Below, one piece after another: positions 17,153 through 26,258 of a DNA stretch of 64,000 bases (its first letter is position 1; the number at the start of each line of letters is the position of its first letter). Origin of the DNA: RBG-16-34-14 sp963727535 (lineage in GTDB: Bacteria > Bacteroidota > Ignavibacteria > Ignavibacteriales > Ignavibacteriaceae). The translations under genes were made by a program, and so were the position numbers. Where the stretch lies: positions 434,001 through 498,000 of the forward strand of contig CAVSGR010000006.1 in assembly GCA_963727535.1 (NCBI GenBank), in the 5' to 3' direction. A model generated the notes under the pieces. That model had not been told where the DNA came from. It was given only the letters and a program-made list of their open reading frames with translations, and did not search any database.

Positions 17153-17668
17153 TTATTCAAACAATTCCATACTAAGACTTCCTTCCAATTCAAGAAGTCT
17201 TTCCTTTACCAAAAGTCCTGCAGAATATCCACCAAGTTTTCCATTTGCATTAATAACTCTGTGACAGGGAATAACAATACAAATGGATTCTGTGAATTAA
17301 CTCTTGCCCACAGCGCTTAATGCTTTCTTGTTACCTATTTTTTCAGCAATTTTTTTATAAGAAACTGTTTTGCCGTATGGAATTTTATTCAATTCGTTCC
17401 AGACTTTTTTCTGAAAGTTTGTACCTTTTAAATCCAAAGGAACATTAAACTTTTTTCTTTCTCCTTTAAAATATTCATCGAGCTGTGTAAATACATTAAA
17501 CATGAATGGATCATCTGCACGAAGCCGCGTTGTGTTTACATTTTTTACAGTGCTGTTTTTATTAAGAAAAATATTCCGGATACCTTTTTTAGAAGAAAAA
17601 ACTTTAAAGCTAATCCCGGATATTTTTTGAGTAGCGTAGAAGAGGTTTTCTTTCTCTTTCTTTTTCAT
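17153..17668 (-). pseudogene. ogt: Methylated-DNA-protein-cysteine methyltransferase, interrupted by in-frame TAA
   Basis: Suicide repair enzyme for O6-alkylguanine. 171 residues in one frame from 17668, containing LKGTNFQKKVWNEL and GKTVSYKKIAEKIG, then SAVGKS and a TAA. The same frame resumes with ICIVIPCHRVI (active-site PCHRV) and GGYSAGLLVKERLLELE to a stop at 17153-17155. Shifting one base between the stop and a T/C run about 13 bases on would give SNSQNPICIVIPCHR, the family consensus. Two compensating indels (one extra T, one missing C) are therefore more likely than a true nonsense mutation. Otherwise full length. Confidence 0.85.
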
Positions 17669-17767
17669 AAAAATATTTGAAAAATAAAAGTGGGAATAAT
17701 TTAATGAAAAGAATAAAAAAGGGGAAGAAAAATTTTCAATCTTCCCCCTAAAAATGGGATTTATTTA

Positions 17768-18307
17768 CTAAGCAGGAACTACTTCAATTGCGGGATTTAA
17801 ATCTCTTCTCAGTAAACCTTCGATTGCGGCAAGTGTTCCGCTTATTGAACTTGGACAGCTTCCGCAGGCTCCCTGGTATCTTATCATAACCTTATGACCT
17901 TCAACACCCAAAACTTCAAGACCACCGCCGTCGCTCGCAAGATAAGGTCTTACTCGCTGGTTAAGAATTTCATTTACTTTCTTAAGTAATTCGCTTTCAT
18001 TTTCGTTCTTTATAACTTCGTTTTCTACGGGGATATGGTTTAAATCAAATGATTTTAGAAATTCGATAAAAGGTTTCTGAATTTGTCCCCAGTTTGTATC
18101 TTTTGCTTTTTCAATAGTAACGAACTTGTCCATATAAAAAACGGAGACAACGCCGTTGATTTCAAAAATACCTTTTGCGAAAAGATCGTTCTCTGCAGAG
18201 GCTTTATCAGGGAATTGTCGTGTTTCAACGCTTAGAAGTCTTTGGTTTAAGACAAATTTAAGTGCGTGCGGATTGGGCGTTAAATCAACATCTTCTACCA
18301 TTAACAT
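17768..18307 (-). CDS. nfuA: NifU-like Fe-S scaffold/carrier (Nfu)
   Basis: 179 residues. N-terminal Nfu_N domain (TPNPHALKFVLNQRLL onward to about 95) and C-terminal NifU domain (RVRPYLASDGGGLEVLG, then GACGSCPSS with the cluster-binding CxxC). It delivers Fe-S clusters to target enzymes; the two radical SAM aminomutases and other Fe-S enzymes nearby could be clients, but nothing ties them genetically. It has its own Bacteroidota-type promoter (18335-18365, minus strand) and stands alone. Confidence 0.9.
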   Translation of the reverse strand: MLMVEDVDLTPNPHALKFVLNQRLLSVETRQFPDKASAENDLFAKGIFEINGVVSVFYMDKFVTIEKAKDTNWGQIQKPFIEFLKSFDLNHIPVENEVIKNENESELLKKVNEILNQRVRPYLASDGGGLEVLGVEGHKVMIRYQGACGSCPSSISGTLAAIEGLLRRDLNPAIEVVPA

Positions 18308-18334
18308 ATTAAATTCTCCAAGGAATATTTAATA

Positions 18335-18365
18335 CAAAAATATGGTTAAAATTAAACTACTTCAA
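18335..18365 (-). promoter_or_regulatory. Bacteroidota-type promoter of nfu
   Basis: On the minus strand TTG (18363-18365), a 20-base spacer, and TATTTTTG (18335-18342), matching TTG-N20-TAnnTTTG, about 28 bases before the start codon. Confidence 0.65.
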
Positions 18366-18383
18366 GTCAAAATGATTGAGTAT

Positions 18384-18416
18384 TTGTTTTAAAAAGACTT
18401 AAAAATGATATATTTG
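18384..18416 (+). promoter_or_regulatory. Probable promoter of asparaginase gene
   Basis: TATATTTG at 18409-18416 fits the -7 consensus; a TTG at 18384-18386 lies 22 bases upstream, slightly long. The start codon follows 24 bases downstream. Confidence 0.5.
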
Positions 18417-18440
18417 AGATAACAAATTAATCTAAACTAA

Positions 18441-19415
18441 ATGGAAAAAATATTAATTGTTTTTACGGGCGGCACTTTCTCAATGATGATTGATGAAAAT
18501 ACCGGTGGTGCTGTTCCATATTTTTCCGGTGAAGAGCTTCTTGAGAAAATTCCCGAAGCAAGAGAATTAGCAAAACTAGATTGCTATGATTTTGGCAAAT
18601 ATCCGGGACCGCATATGACGCCGGAATTAATGCTCAAACTTTCAGGAAAGATAAAAGAATTCTTAAAAGAAGATAAGTACAAAGGAATAATTGTAACTCA
18701 CGGAACTGATACGCTTGAAGAAACAGCTTATCTTCTAGATCTAACAATAAAAACAGAAACTCCGATTGTTGTTATCGGTTCTATGAAGAACAGCTCTGAA
18801 CCAGATTGGGACGGACCGAAAAATCTTATGGATGCAATAAAAGTTTGTTTGAATAAAGAGTCACAAGGTCTTGGCGTTCTAGTTTGCTTAAATGGAGAAA
18901 TAAATGCCGCAAGCGAAGTAACAAAAATCTACACGGAAGAAATTGACAGCTTTCGCTCTCTTGATTTCGGAAACTTAGGTATTATGCAGGATGGTAAAGT
19001 TGTTATTAATCGTTCTCCGAAAAAACTTGAAACAATCGATACAGATAAAGTTGTTTCTAATGTAGATTTGCTAACAGTCTATGCAGGAATGAATGAAAAG
19101 TTTTTTAAGTTTTCTGCAGACAGCGGAGTGGAAGGAATTGTTGTAGAGGCACTCGGAGTTGGGAATGTTCCACCTGCTGCTTTTGAGGGAATTAAGTATG
19201 CTGTTGAAAAAAATATTCCTGTTGTTCTTGTATCAAGATGTCCGGCGGGAGAAACAGAAGATATCTACAGTTATCCAGGTGCAGGCAAATGGCTGAATGA
19301 GCTAGGAGTGATCTTTACGGATTTTCTTAATGGACAAAAGGCAAGAATAAAATTAATGCTGGCTCTTGGTGTAACCAAAGAACATAATGAATTGAAAAAG
19401 ATGTTTGAAAACTGA
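18441..19415 (+). CDS. ansA: L-asparaginase, type I-like
   Basis: 324 residues. Hydrolyses asparagine to aspartate and ammonia. The two catalytic blocks are present: FTGGTFSM at the N-terminus (threonine nucleophile) and THGTDTLEETAYLL around residue 90 (second Thr with Asp). No signal peptide, so cytoplasmic, as for type I enzymes. A GatD-type amidotransferase subunit is a less likely alternative because no gatE is nearby. Converges with murI with only one base between stop codons. Confidence 0.85.
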   Translation: MEKILIVFTGGTFSMMIDENTGGAVPYFSGEELLEKIPEARELAKLDCYDFGKYPGPHMTPELMLKLSGKIKEFLKEDKYKGIIVTHGTDTLEETAYLLDLTIKTETPIVVIGSMKNSSEPDWDGPKNLMDAIKVCLNKESQGLGVLVCLNGEINAASEVTKIYTEEIDSFRSLDFGNLGIMQDGKVVINRSPKKLETIDTDKVVSNVDLLTVYAGMNEKFFKFSADSGVEGIVVEALGVGNVPPAAFEGIKYAVEKNIPVVLVSRCPAGETEDIYSYPGAGKWLNELGVIFTDFLNGQKARIKLMLALGVTKEHNELKKMFEN

Positions 19416-19416
19416 T

Positions 19417-20250
19417 TTAGAGTGTTGATGCGGTTAGAATCTCGAGATCGACTTTATTTACTTCACTTACAGTCTTCCCAAGGAATAATTCTGCAATTTC
19501 CTTAAACTTTGCAGGAATATCACTTACATAAAATGTTGATTGCCCTTTTGATTTACTCTCCGAAAGTAGATTATTCTTCATTAGTTCTTCTTTAACTATT
19601 TCTGCCGATGCTACGCCGGAATCAATCAGCTTAACATTAGTTCCAATTACTTTTTGGATAACTTTCGATAAGATGGGATAATGCGTACAACCAAGAACAA
19701 GGGTATCTATTTTTTTGTCTCTCAGATCTTTAAGATATTCTTCTGCGATTTCATAAGTAGCATTTTCTTTAATCCATCCTTCTTCGGCAAGGGGAACAAA
19801 CAAAGGGCAGGCTTTTTCAAAAACTTTAACTAAAGGATCAAGAAATTTTAATCTTTTGGAATAAGCTTTATTCCCTATAGTTGAATAGGTTCCGATAACC
19901 CCAACTCTTTTATTTTTTGTTTCTTTCAGAGCTGCTCTGGAACCCGGTCCTATCATTCCGATTATCGGGATATCAAAAGCGTTTCTGAGTTCTTCAATTG
20001 CTACTGAAGAAGCTGTATTACATGCGACTACAATTGCTTTAACATTTTTGCTAAGTAAAAATTTTGCATCCTGCAGCGAGTACTCAATTACAGTAGAATT
20101 TGATTTTGAACCGTAAGGTACGCGTGCAGTGTCTCCAAAGTAAACTATGTTTTCATTTGGAAGGGAAGTTAGAAATCTCTTTACAACTGTTAAGCCACCA
20201 ATTCCGGAATCAAAAATCCCTATAGGTTTATCGTTTTCTGTATTGCTCAA
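19417..20250 (-). CDS. murI: Glutamate racemase
   Basis: 277 residues. Interconverts L- and D-glutamate for peptidoglycan. Motifs: IGIFDSGIGGLTVVK with the catalytic Asp, VVACNTASS with the first catalytic Cys, and LVLGCTHYPIL with the second Cys. Length is typical. It starts 7 bases after the glnD stop on the same strand, so it is probably the second gene of that transcript. Confidence 0.96.
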   Translation of the reverse strand: MSNTENDKPIGIFDSGIGGLTVVKRFLTSLPNENIVYFGDTARVPYGSKSNSTVIEYSLQDAKFLLSKNVKAIVVACNTASSVAIEELRNAFDIPIIGMIGPGSRAALKETKNKRVGVIGTYSTIGNKAYSKRLKFLDPLVKVFEKACPLFVPLAEEGWIKENATYEIAEEYLKDLRDKKIDTLVLGCTHYPILSKVIQKVIGTNVKLIDSGVASAEIVKEELMKNNLLSESKSKGQSTFYVSDIPAKFKEIAELFLGKTVSEVNKVDLEILTASTL

Positions 20251-20257
20251 TTCAGCT

Positions 20258-22828
20258 TTATAATAGTTGGTTTATTGTGCTTGTCAGTTCGGTGATAATT
20301 AATTCATAATCGTTGGGAGATATTTTTTTCCCGTTTCTGTCTAAAACATAAAAGGAGTCAACGATATCATCACCTTTTGTAGAAATTTTTGCGAAGTATA
20401 TCATTAAACCAAGTTCATTCATTTTTCTTGTAACCTGGTATAAGAATCCAAGTCTGTCCGGCGAAAAAATATCCAGTATCGTGTATTTCTCATGATTTTC
20501 AAAAACAATTTTTACTTTGCCGGATCTTTTGAAAAATTTATTTTCAATTCTCCACCAGCGGCTTTTCATTTTTGCAAATTCCTGGCTTAATTCCAGTAAG
20601 CCGGTAATTACATCGAAAAGATCCTTCCTTATTTTTTGATATCTCTCTGTTTCTATTTTCTGATGTGTTCTGAAGTCGGAAACATTAAAGGTATCTATAA
20701 CAATACTGTCTTTCCTTGTAAAGATTTTAGCATCGTGAATGTTTGCATCGTTAATTGAAAAAACGCCGCAAAGTCTTGAAAGGAGGGAGGGGAAATCTTT
20801 TGTAATAACTGTTACATTTGTAAAATCGGGAAGCTCTTTGAATAACGTGGATATCTTAACTCCTTTTTGTATCTCTTCGATGTGCCGGGCAATTTCTTCT
20901 TCTGAGAAGTTATGAGCATAAGCAATATCATTTATTGAATCAATATGTTCCTTAACATGTTTTTCTGAAATAATAGAAGAGTGTTTTGTAATTTCCTGCG
21001 GAAGGATATAAGTGCTTGTCATCAGAAGTTCTTCACCGGTTATTTGCTCGACAAGCATAGATTCCGCTTTCCGGTAAAGTTCAGAAAGCAGCTCGCTTTT
21101 CCATGAGGTCCAAACAGCAGGATTTACAGCGGAAAGATCTGCATAAGTAACGAGATAAAGATAATCTAATTCCTGCACGGATTTAAATTTTGATGTAAAA
21201 TTGTTAAGAGTTTCAGCATCATTTAAATTTCTTCTAAATGCTACCTGTTCCATTGCTAAATGATTTCTTACGAGGAAAGTCACCTGCTCAATTTCTTCTT
21301 CACTGTATCCTAGTCTGTGCATAATTGAAGAAGCCATTTCAGCACCGATAATTTCGTGTCCGGAAATGTTAATCGGTTTTGCAATATCATGAAACAAAAG
21401 AGCGAGGTAAAGAATTTCTCTATCTTTCAAATTGTTAAAGATTTTTCCCAGGCTTGATGTATCTTTTTCAAGCTTTTCAACATTTTGTATAGTAAGTAAT
21501 GTGTGTTCATCAGTCGTGTAGTTGTGGTAAACGCCGTGTTGTAAAAATCCTACAAGATCTTTGAATTCCGGCATGAAAGCGGCAAGAACCCCGAGCTCAT
21601 TCATATTTGTTAACGTGATTCCCGTATTTTTGGGAAGCTTTAATATTTCTCTGAAAAAAACGGATGACTCAGCTTCCGGATGTCGTTCATTTGTATAGCG
21701 TTCTGTGGTTTCAATTATAAGAGAACGAAGGTAATCATCGAAACGGGCGCTATATAAACCGCTATAATAAAAACAGCGGAAAACATCTGATAATAAAAGC
21801 AAACCTTTACCCCGGTGATAAATTATTTTTCCTTTAAGAGAAAAATCATCATCAAGTTCTATTGCGAGCGAGTCTGGCAATGGACTTACAAAATCTTCAG
21901 TGAATTTTCTTGCCAAAGATTTTGAAAACCTGTTAATAGCTGTCGCTGCCACAAAGTATCTTTGCATCAAAGTTGCAAGACCGTCTTTCTGGTTCGATAA
22001 AAGGTCGGCAATTTTTTTCTGTAAGTTAAATTCTAACCGGTCGTTTTTCTGGTCAGAAAAAATATGGATAAGATTTCTAATTGAAACTATATATTCATAG
22101 CTGTGAAAGACACTATCGCATTCTTTTTCGGTTACATAATTACTGTCTTTAAGCTGTTGAATAAAAATTTCTGCCTGGCTGCATTCATTCTGCTTATTCA
22201 GAAGTAATTTATTTTTTAGTATATACATCCATTCAATTGTTTGGAAATCTCTTAATCCCCCGGCAGAAAGTTTTACGTTAGGCTCAAGCATCTTGGGAGA
22301 CTCTCCATATTTTTCGTACCGGGCTTGTGTGTCCTCAAATAGTTTTTGAACCAGCTCGGCTTTTTCATCGTCAGTTAGTAACGCAAGTAGTAATTCATTC
22401 CATTTATTATATATTTTTTCAGAACCAAACAGGTAACGTGTTTCAATGAATTGTGTGAAGGTATGAAGATCGTCATCTAAATATTTTGCAAGATCGGAAT
22501 AGTCTCTAACTGTATGTGAGACCTCAACTCCGTAATCCCAGAGTTTTGTAACTAACTGGGTAATATCTTTTTCATTTCCTTCCACGGATTCTGAAATAAA
22601 CATGAGATCAATATCAGAAAAAGGAGAAAGTTCTCTCCGGCTGAAACTTCCCGCTGAGGCTAAAGCAAAATTATAATTGTTGTGTTCTGCGACTGTGCGG
22701 ATAAACTCTTCTACAAGCAGGCTGTATTCAATACTGAATTTAAGATCGTCATCCCACCTCAGAATACTTCGGAACAGCAAATCTCTTCTTTTTAAGAAGT
22801 CTTCTTTTAATGAAGTTATCATTGTCAT
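20258..22828 (-). CDS. glnD: PII uridylyltransferase / uridylyl-removing enzyme
   Basis: 856 residues with GlnD architecture. Nucleotidyltransferase motif GSFSRRELSPFSDIDLMF at about 60-77 (metal-binding D74 and D76), a GlnD helical region, an HD hydrolase domain (LALLFHDIAKP) near 480, and two ACT domains at the C-terminus (TVITKDFPSLLSRLCGVF; YTILDIFSPDRLGFLYQV) that sense glutamine. It controls nitrogen metabolism by modifying PII proteins; no glnB is in the window. Either of two nearby ATGs (22828, 22822) may be the start. Confidence 0.92.
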   Translation of the reverse strand: MTMITSLKEDFLKRRDLLFRSILRWDDDLKFSIEYSLLVEEFIRTVAEHNNYNFALASAGSFSRRELSPFSDIDLMFISESVEGNEKDITQLVTKLWDYGVEVSHTVRDYSDLAKYLDDDLHTFTQFIETRYLFGSEKIYNKWNELLLALLTDDEKAELVQKLFEDTQARYEKYGESPKMLEPNVKLSAGGLRDFQTIEWMYILKNKLLLNKQNECSQAEIFIQQLKDSNYVTEKECDSVFHSYEYIVSIRNLIHIFSDQKNDRLEFNLQKKIADLLSNQKDGLATLMQRYFVAATAINRFSKSLARKFTEDFVSPLPDSLAIELDDDFSLKGKIIYHRGKGLLLLSDVFRCFYYSGLYSARFDDYLRSLIIETTERYTNERHPEAESSVFFREILKLPKNTGITLTNMNELGVLAAFMPEFKDLVGFLQHGVYHNYTTDEHTLLTIQNVEKLEKDTSSLGKIFNNLKDREILYLALLFHDIAKPINISGHEIIGAEMASSIMHRLGYSEEEIEQVTFLVRNHLAMEQVAFRRNLNDAETLNNFTSKFKSVQELDYLYLVTYADLSAVNPAVWTSWKSELLSELYRKAESMLVEQITGEELLMTSTYILPQEITKHSSIISEKHVKEHIDSINDIAYAHNFSEEEIARHIEEIQKGVKISTLFKELPDFTNVTVITKDFPSLLSRLCGVFSINDANIHDAKIFTRKDSIVIDTFNVSDFRTHQKIETERYQKIRKDLFDVITGLLELSQEFAKMKSRWWRIENKFFKRSGKVKIVFENHEKYTILDIFSPDRLGFLYQVTRKMNELGLMIYFAKISTKGDDIVDSFYVLDRNGKKISPNDYELIITELTSTINQLL

Positions 22829-22854
22829 ATAGAATTCTTTACTTTATCACTAAG

Positions 22855-23205
22855 TTATTCTTTTATATATTCTGCTTCAATGGTAGATGAAATTCCGCCT
22901 CTCACATTAAACTCCGAAGTAATAAGCATATAACGAGGTTTGCAGGCTTCGACCAGGTCATCTAATATTTTATTTGTAACACTTTCATAAAATATGCCGT
23001 CGTTCCTGTAGGAATTAAAATAAAGTTTCAGCGATTTCAATTCTACACAAAGTTCATCGGGTATATATTCTAATGTTATCTTACCGAAATCGGGCTGCCC
23101 GGTTTTAGGACAGACAGAGGTAAACTCCGGTGCCTCATGAATTATGTTATAATCCCTGTTCGGATGTTCATTCTTAAATACTTCTAATAAATTTTTGTCA
23201 GCCAT
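22855..23205 (-). CDS. queF: PreQ0 reductase (7-cyano-7-deazaguanine reductase)
   Basis: 116 residues, the short unimodular QueF type. Reduces preQ0 to preQ1 with NADPH in queuosine synthesis. Catalytic Cys in FTSVCPKTGQPDFG, the family ELKSLKLYFNSYRNDGIFYE motif, and the conserved NVRGGIS near the C-terminus. It follows queC by 53 bases on the same strand, two adjacent steps of one pathway. Confidence 0.95.
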   Translation of the reverse strand: MADKNLLEVFKNEHPNRDYNIIHEAPEFTSVCPKTGQPDFGKITLEYIPDELCVELKSLKLYFNSYRNDGIFYESVTNKILDDLVEACKPRYMLITSEFNVRGGISSTIEAEYIKE

Positions 23206-23258
23206 TGTTTTCCTAAAATTTCAAATTTCAAAACTCAAATCTCAAATATTTATCCGCA

Positions 23259-23963
23259 TTAGTTCTGTAATAAATAATTTGGTCTTACTTTATAATTTAT
23301 TGGATCTTCGATTCCTGCTTTCTGAAAAGCTCTTAATCTTAAAGCGCAGCTATCGCAAACTCCGCAGGCTGTTTCTTCATCCTGGTAGCATGACCATGTT
23401 AAATGAAATGGTGCATTAAGCTCAATACCTTTTTTAACAATCTCATCTTTTGAAAAACAAATAACGGGAGTCACAATTTTTATTTTTGTTGATGGTTTTG
23501 TTCCGATGTCGATTACTTTTTCAAAAGCTTTATAAAACTCAGGTCTGCAATCGGGGTATCCGGATGAATCTTCATAAACGGCACCAATGAAAATTGCTTC
23601 TGCATTTATTACTTCAGCCCAGCTTATACAGGCAGAAAGTATATTTGCATTTCTGAAAGGAACATAAGAAGTTGGTATCTCTTTGTTTGAAAGATCGGCT
23701 TTGCTTACTTCAATATTTTTATCTGTTAAAGATGAACCGCCGATTTGTGTAAGATGAGTAAAATCCACAGTTAGTTTTTCTTTTATACCGAAGTAATCGG
23801 CCACTTCATTAAAAGCCCGTAATTCTCTTTTAAGAGTTCTCTGTCCGTAGTTTGCATGGAAAGCGTATAGTTCATCATACTCAAGCTTTGCGATTGCTGT
23901 GCTTACACAGCTATCCATTCCTCCGCTCAAAGCAATTATGGCTTTTCTAGTGTTGTTTTTCAT
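23259..23963 (-). CDS. queC: 7-cyano-7-deazaguanine synthase
   Basis: 234 residues. Converts 7-carboxy-7-deazaguanine to preQ0 with ATP and ammonia. N-terminal PP-loop ALSGGMDSCVSTAIA and the C-terminal zinc site (TWSCYQ, then CGVCDSCALRLRAF). Forms a pair with queF; queA is separate at 39616. queD, queE and tgt are not in the window. Confidence 0.95.
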   Translation of the reverse strand: MKNNTRKAIIALSGGMDSCVSTAIAKLEYDELYAFHANYGQRTLKRELRAFNEVADYFGIKEKLTVDFTHLTQIGGSSLTDKNIEVSKADLSNKEIPTSYVPFRNANILSACISWAEVINAEAIFIGAVYEDSSGYPDCRPEFYKAFEKVIDIGTKPSTKIKIVTPVICFSKDEIVKKGIELNAPFHLTWSCYQDEETACGVCDSCALRLRAFQKAGIEDPINYKVRPNYLLQN

Positions 23964-24055
23964 ATCAATTTTAAGATATTAAAATAAGAAAAACGCTATA
24001 TACAATGAAGTGGTATTATAAGTGGAAACTTAGGATAGGGAAATAAATGTCACAA

Positions 24056-25233
24056 TTAATTGAGCGCAATAGTTTCTTCATCTTTTATGAAGATAAATAT
24101 TATTGCAACAAAAATGCTGATTAGAGATGAGAACAAAAATGGAACTGTGGATCCAAACTTATCCCAAAGTATGCCGGCTAAAAAAGAACCGAGCATAATT
24201 GCAATGCTTGTCGTCATAGTTAAAATGCCGATTGCTTTTCCCCTGTTTTCATCCGGAATTAAATCCGATACCCAGGCTTTTGCAATTCCTTCTGTTGATG
24301 CGGCATAGATACCATAAAAAGCAAATAATAGAAAAATAATTGTAAGATTATCTGCTAAAGCAAATCCGAGATAAACAAAAGAATAAATAATAAAGCCTGT
24401 AATTAGTATTTTCTTTTTGCCAAGTTTGTCAGAAACTTTTCCTATCGGATAGGAAGCAAAAGCATAAACAAGATTATAAAATACGTAACCGATTATTGCG
24501 AGTGAACTTGAGCTTGTTATCTCTCTTGATTTAAGTATTAAGAAAACATCGCTGCTGTTTACAAGTGCAAACAAAGTTAAGAGTAAAATTATCTCGCTTA
24601 AATGTTTTTGAAGATTCCTTAAAGAAAACAAAAAGATTTTTTCTATCCTTTTTATCTTTTACAATAACATTATCCCGAACAGTAAGTGTTATAGATACGG
24701 CAATGAGAGATGGAACAAACGCTATTAAAAAAATAAGCTGGTAATTATTTGGATATACACTTAGCAACAAAAGGGCAAGTCAATGGTCCTATAGCCGCCC
24801 CAAGTGTATCCATTCCCCGGTGAAAACCAAAAACAGCGCCGGTATTTTTATTTGTATAACTTGCGAGCAAAGCATCGCGCGGTGCAGTTCTTATTCCTTT
24901 CCCGATTCTGTCGGTTGTTCTTGAAGCAGCAACAACTCCTATTGATGGAAAGATTCCCGGAAAAGGTTTTGAGAGCGCAGAAATTGAATAACCAATTACA
25001 ACAAAAATAGAACGTTTTCTTAATTTATCTGAAAGATTACCTGCATAACCTTTTAAAACACCTGCGGTTAATTCGGCTATTCCTTCAATCAGTCCTACAA
25101 CAGCCATTGATGATCCGAGCACCACTGTAAGAAAAATCGGAGTGACGGGATATAACATTTCGCTCGCCATGTCTGTAAAAAGACTAACAAATCCGAGGAG
25201 TATAACTTGCTTAGGAAGTTCTTTGATTTTCAT
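24056..25233 (-). pseudogene. MFS transporter, two frameshifts
   Basis: The first 155 residues (MASEMLYPVTPIFLTVVLG, then TDRIGKGIRTAPRDALLA) read to GPLT near 24780. The protein continues one base over with LALLLLSVYPNNYQLIF, and again from about 24620 with SEIILLLTLFALVNSSDVFL to the stop at 24056-24058. Removing one base at each junction gives 391 residues and about 12 membrane segments, typical of the major facilitator superfamily. The DRIGKG.R.APRDALLA signature is shared with a sugar/drug exporter-like MFS subgroup. Substrate unknown. Divergent from tpiA. Confidence 0.8.
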
Positions 25234-25282
25234 AAATAATATTTTTGGTAAGAGAAGATAATTTTATTATTTCACTTTTGCA

Positions 25283-25303
25283 CTGTTCAATAAGTTTGAA
25301 CAG
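25283..25303. promoter_or_regulatory. Inverted repeat upstream of tpiA
   Basis: CTGTTCAA (25283-25290), five bases, TTGAACAG (25296-25303), with a further TTGAAC direct repeat ending at 25311. It lies in the 129 bp between the divergent MFS gene and tpiA, about 60 bases before the tpiA start, and could be an operator for either gene. Confidence 0.4.
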
Positions 25304-25362
25304 TTTGAACACTTTAGTAATTTTGAATTGTATTTATATATTTTTTTACAGAGGAGTTTTTA

Positions 25363-26118
25363 ATGAGGAAAAAAGTTATTGCCGGAAACTGGAAAATGAA
25401 TAATGATTTGACCGAATCTCAGAATCTTATTACAAAATTAACCGGCGGATTATCTAACCAGGAATTAAATTGTGATGTTATTATTTGTCCTCCCTATACA
25501 TCTTTAAGTGAAGCAAGTACCTTAATAAAGAATACATCCGTAAAACTTGGCGCACAAAATATGTTCTTTGAAGATAGTGGGGCTTACACCGCTGAAATAT
25601 CGGCACCGATGTTAAAGAGCGTAGGTTGCGAGTATGTAATTCTTGGTCACTCTGAGAGAAGAACTATTTTCAAAGAGACAAATGAAATGATAAACAAAAA
25701 GATAAAAAAAGCTTTGGAACACAAGCTTAAAGTAATTTTCTGTGTTGGCGAAACACTTGAAGAAAGAGAAAAAAGCACAACAATGCAGGTTATCAGGTCC
25801 CAGGTTGAAAATGGACTTAAAGATATTTCTGAAGAAAGCATGACTGAAATAATTATAGCTTATGAACCTGTCTGGGCAATTGGTACCGGCAGAAATGCTA
25901 CACCGCAGCAGGCACAGGAAGTGCATAAATTTATAAGGGATTTTATTAGCAATAAATTTTCATCCCAAATTGCAGGAGATCTTACAATTCAATATGGTGG
26001 AAGTGTAAAACCCGATAACGCATCTGAGTTGCTTTCACAGCCCGATGTTGATGGCGCCCTTGTTGGTGGAGCCTGCCTTAAAGCGGATTCTTTTATTGCA
26101 ATAATTAAAGCAGCTTAA
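25363..26118 (+). CDS. tpiA: Triosephosphate isomerase
   Basis: 251 residues. Interconverts dihydroxyacetone phosphate and glyceraldehyde 3-phosphate in glycolysis. Catalytic residues are all visible: lysine in AGNWKMN, histidine in ILGHSERR, glutamate in AYEPVWAIGTG, and the phosphate-binding loop QYGGSVKP near the end. A good ribosome binding site (GAGGAG) precedes the ATG. Confidence 0.98.
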   Translation: MRKKVIAGNWKMNNDLTESQNLITKLTGGLSNQELNCDVIICPPYTSLSEASTLIKNTSVKLGAQNMFFEDSGAYTAEISAPMLKSVGCEYVILGHSERRTIFKETNEMINKKIKKALEHKLKVIFCVGETLEEREKSTTMQVIRSQVENGLKDISEESMTEIIIAYEPVWAIGTGRNATPQQAQEVHKFIRDFISNKFSSQIAGDLTIQYGGSVKPDNASELLSQPDVDGALVGGACLKADSFIAIIKAA

Positions 26119-26129
26119 TTTTTTTATAA

Positions 26130-26152
26130 GGGACAGGTTACAAACCTGTCCC
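26130..26152. repeat. Perfect 10-bp-stem palindrome after tpiA
   Basis: GGGACAGGTT (26130-26139), loop ACA, AACCTGTCCC (26143-26152). It begins 11 bases after the tpiA stop. A T run lies on the 5' side (26119-26125). It may work as a terminator and looks like a short dispersed palindrome, but no second copy was seen here. Confidence 0.6.
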
Positions 26153-26258
26153 TACTCGTAACAAAACAGCCGAAAAAGCCTTAATTCGTTGCTTTCCCCT
26201 CGTTTCGTTAGTATATTTAGAAGCTCAATTTTTAATAACTTAGGACACTCAGCACCGG

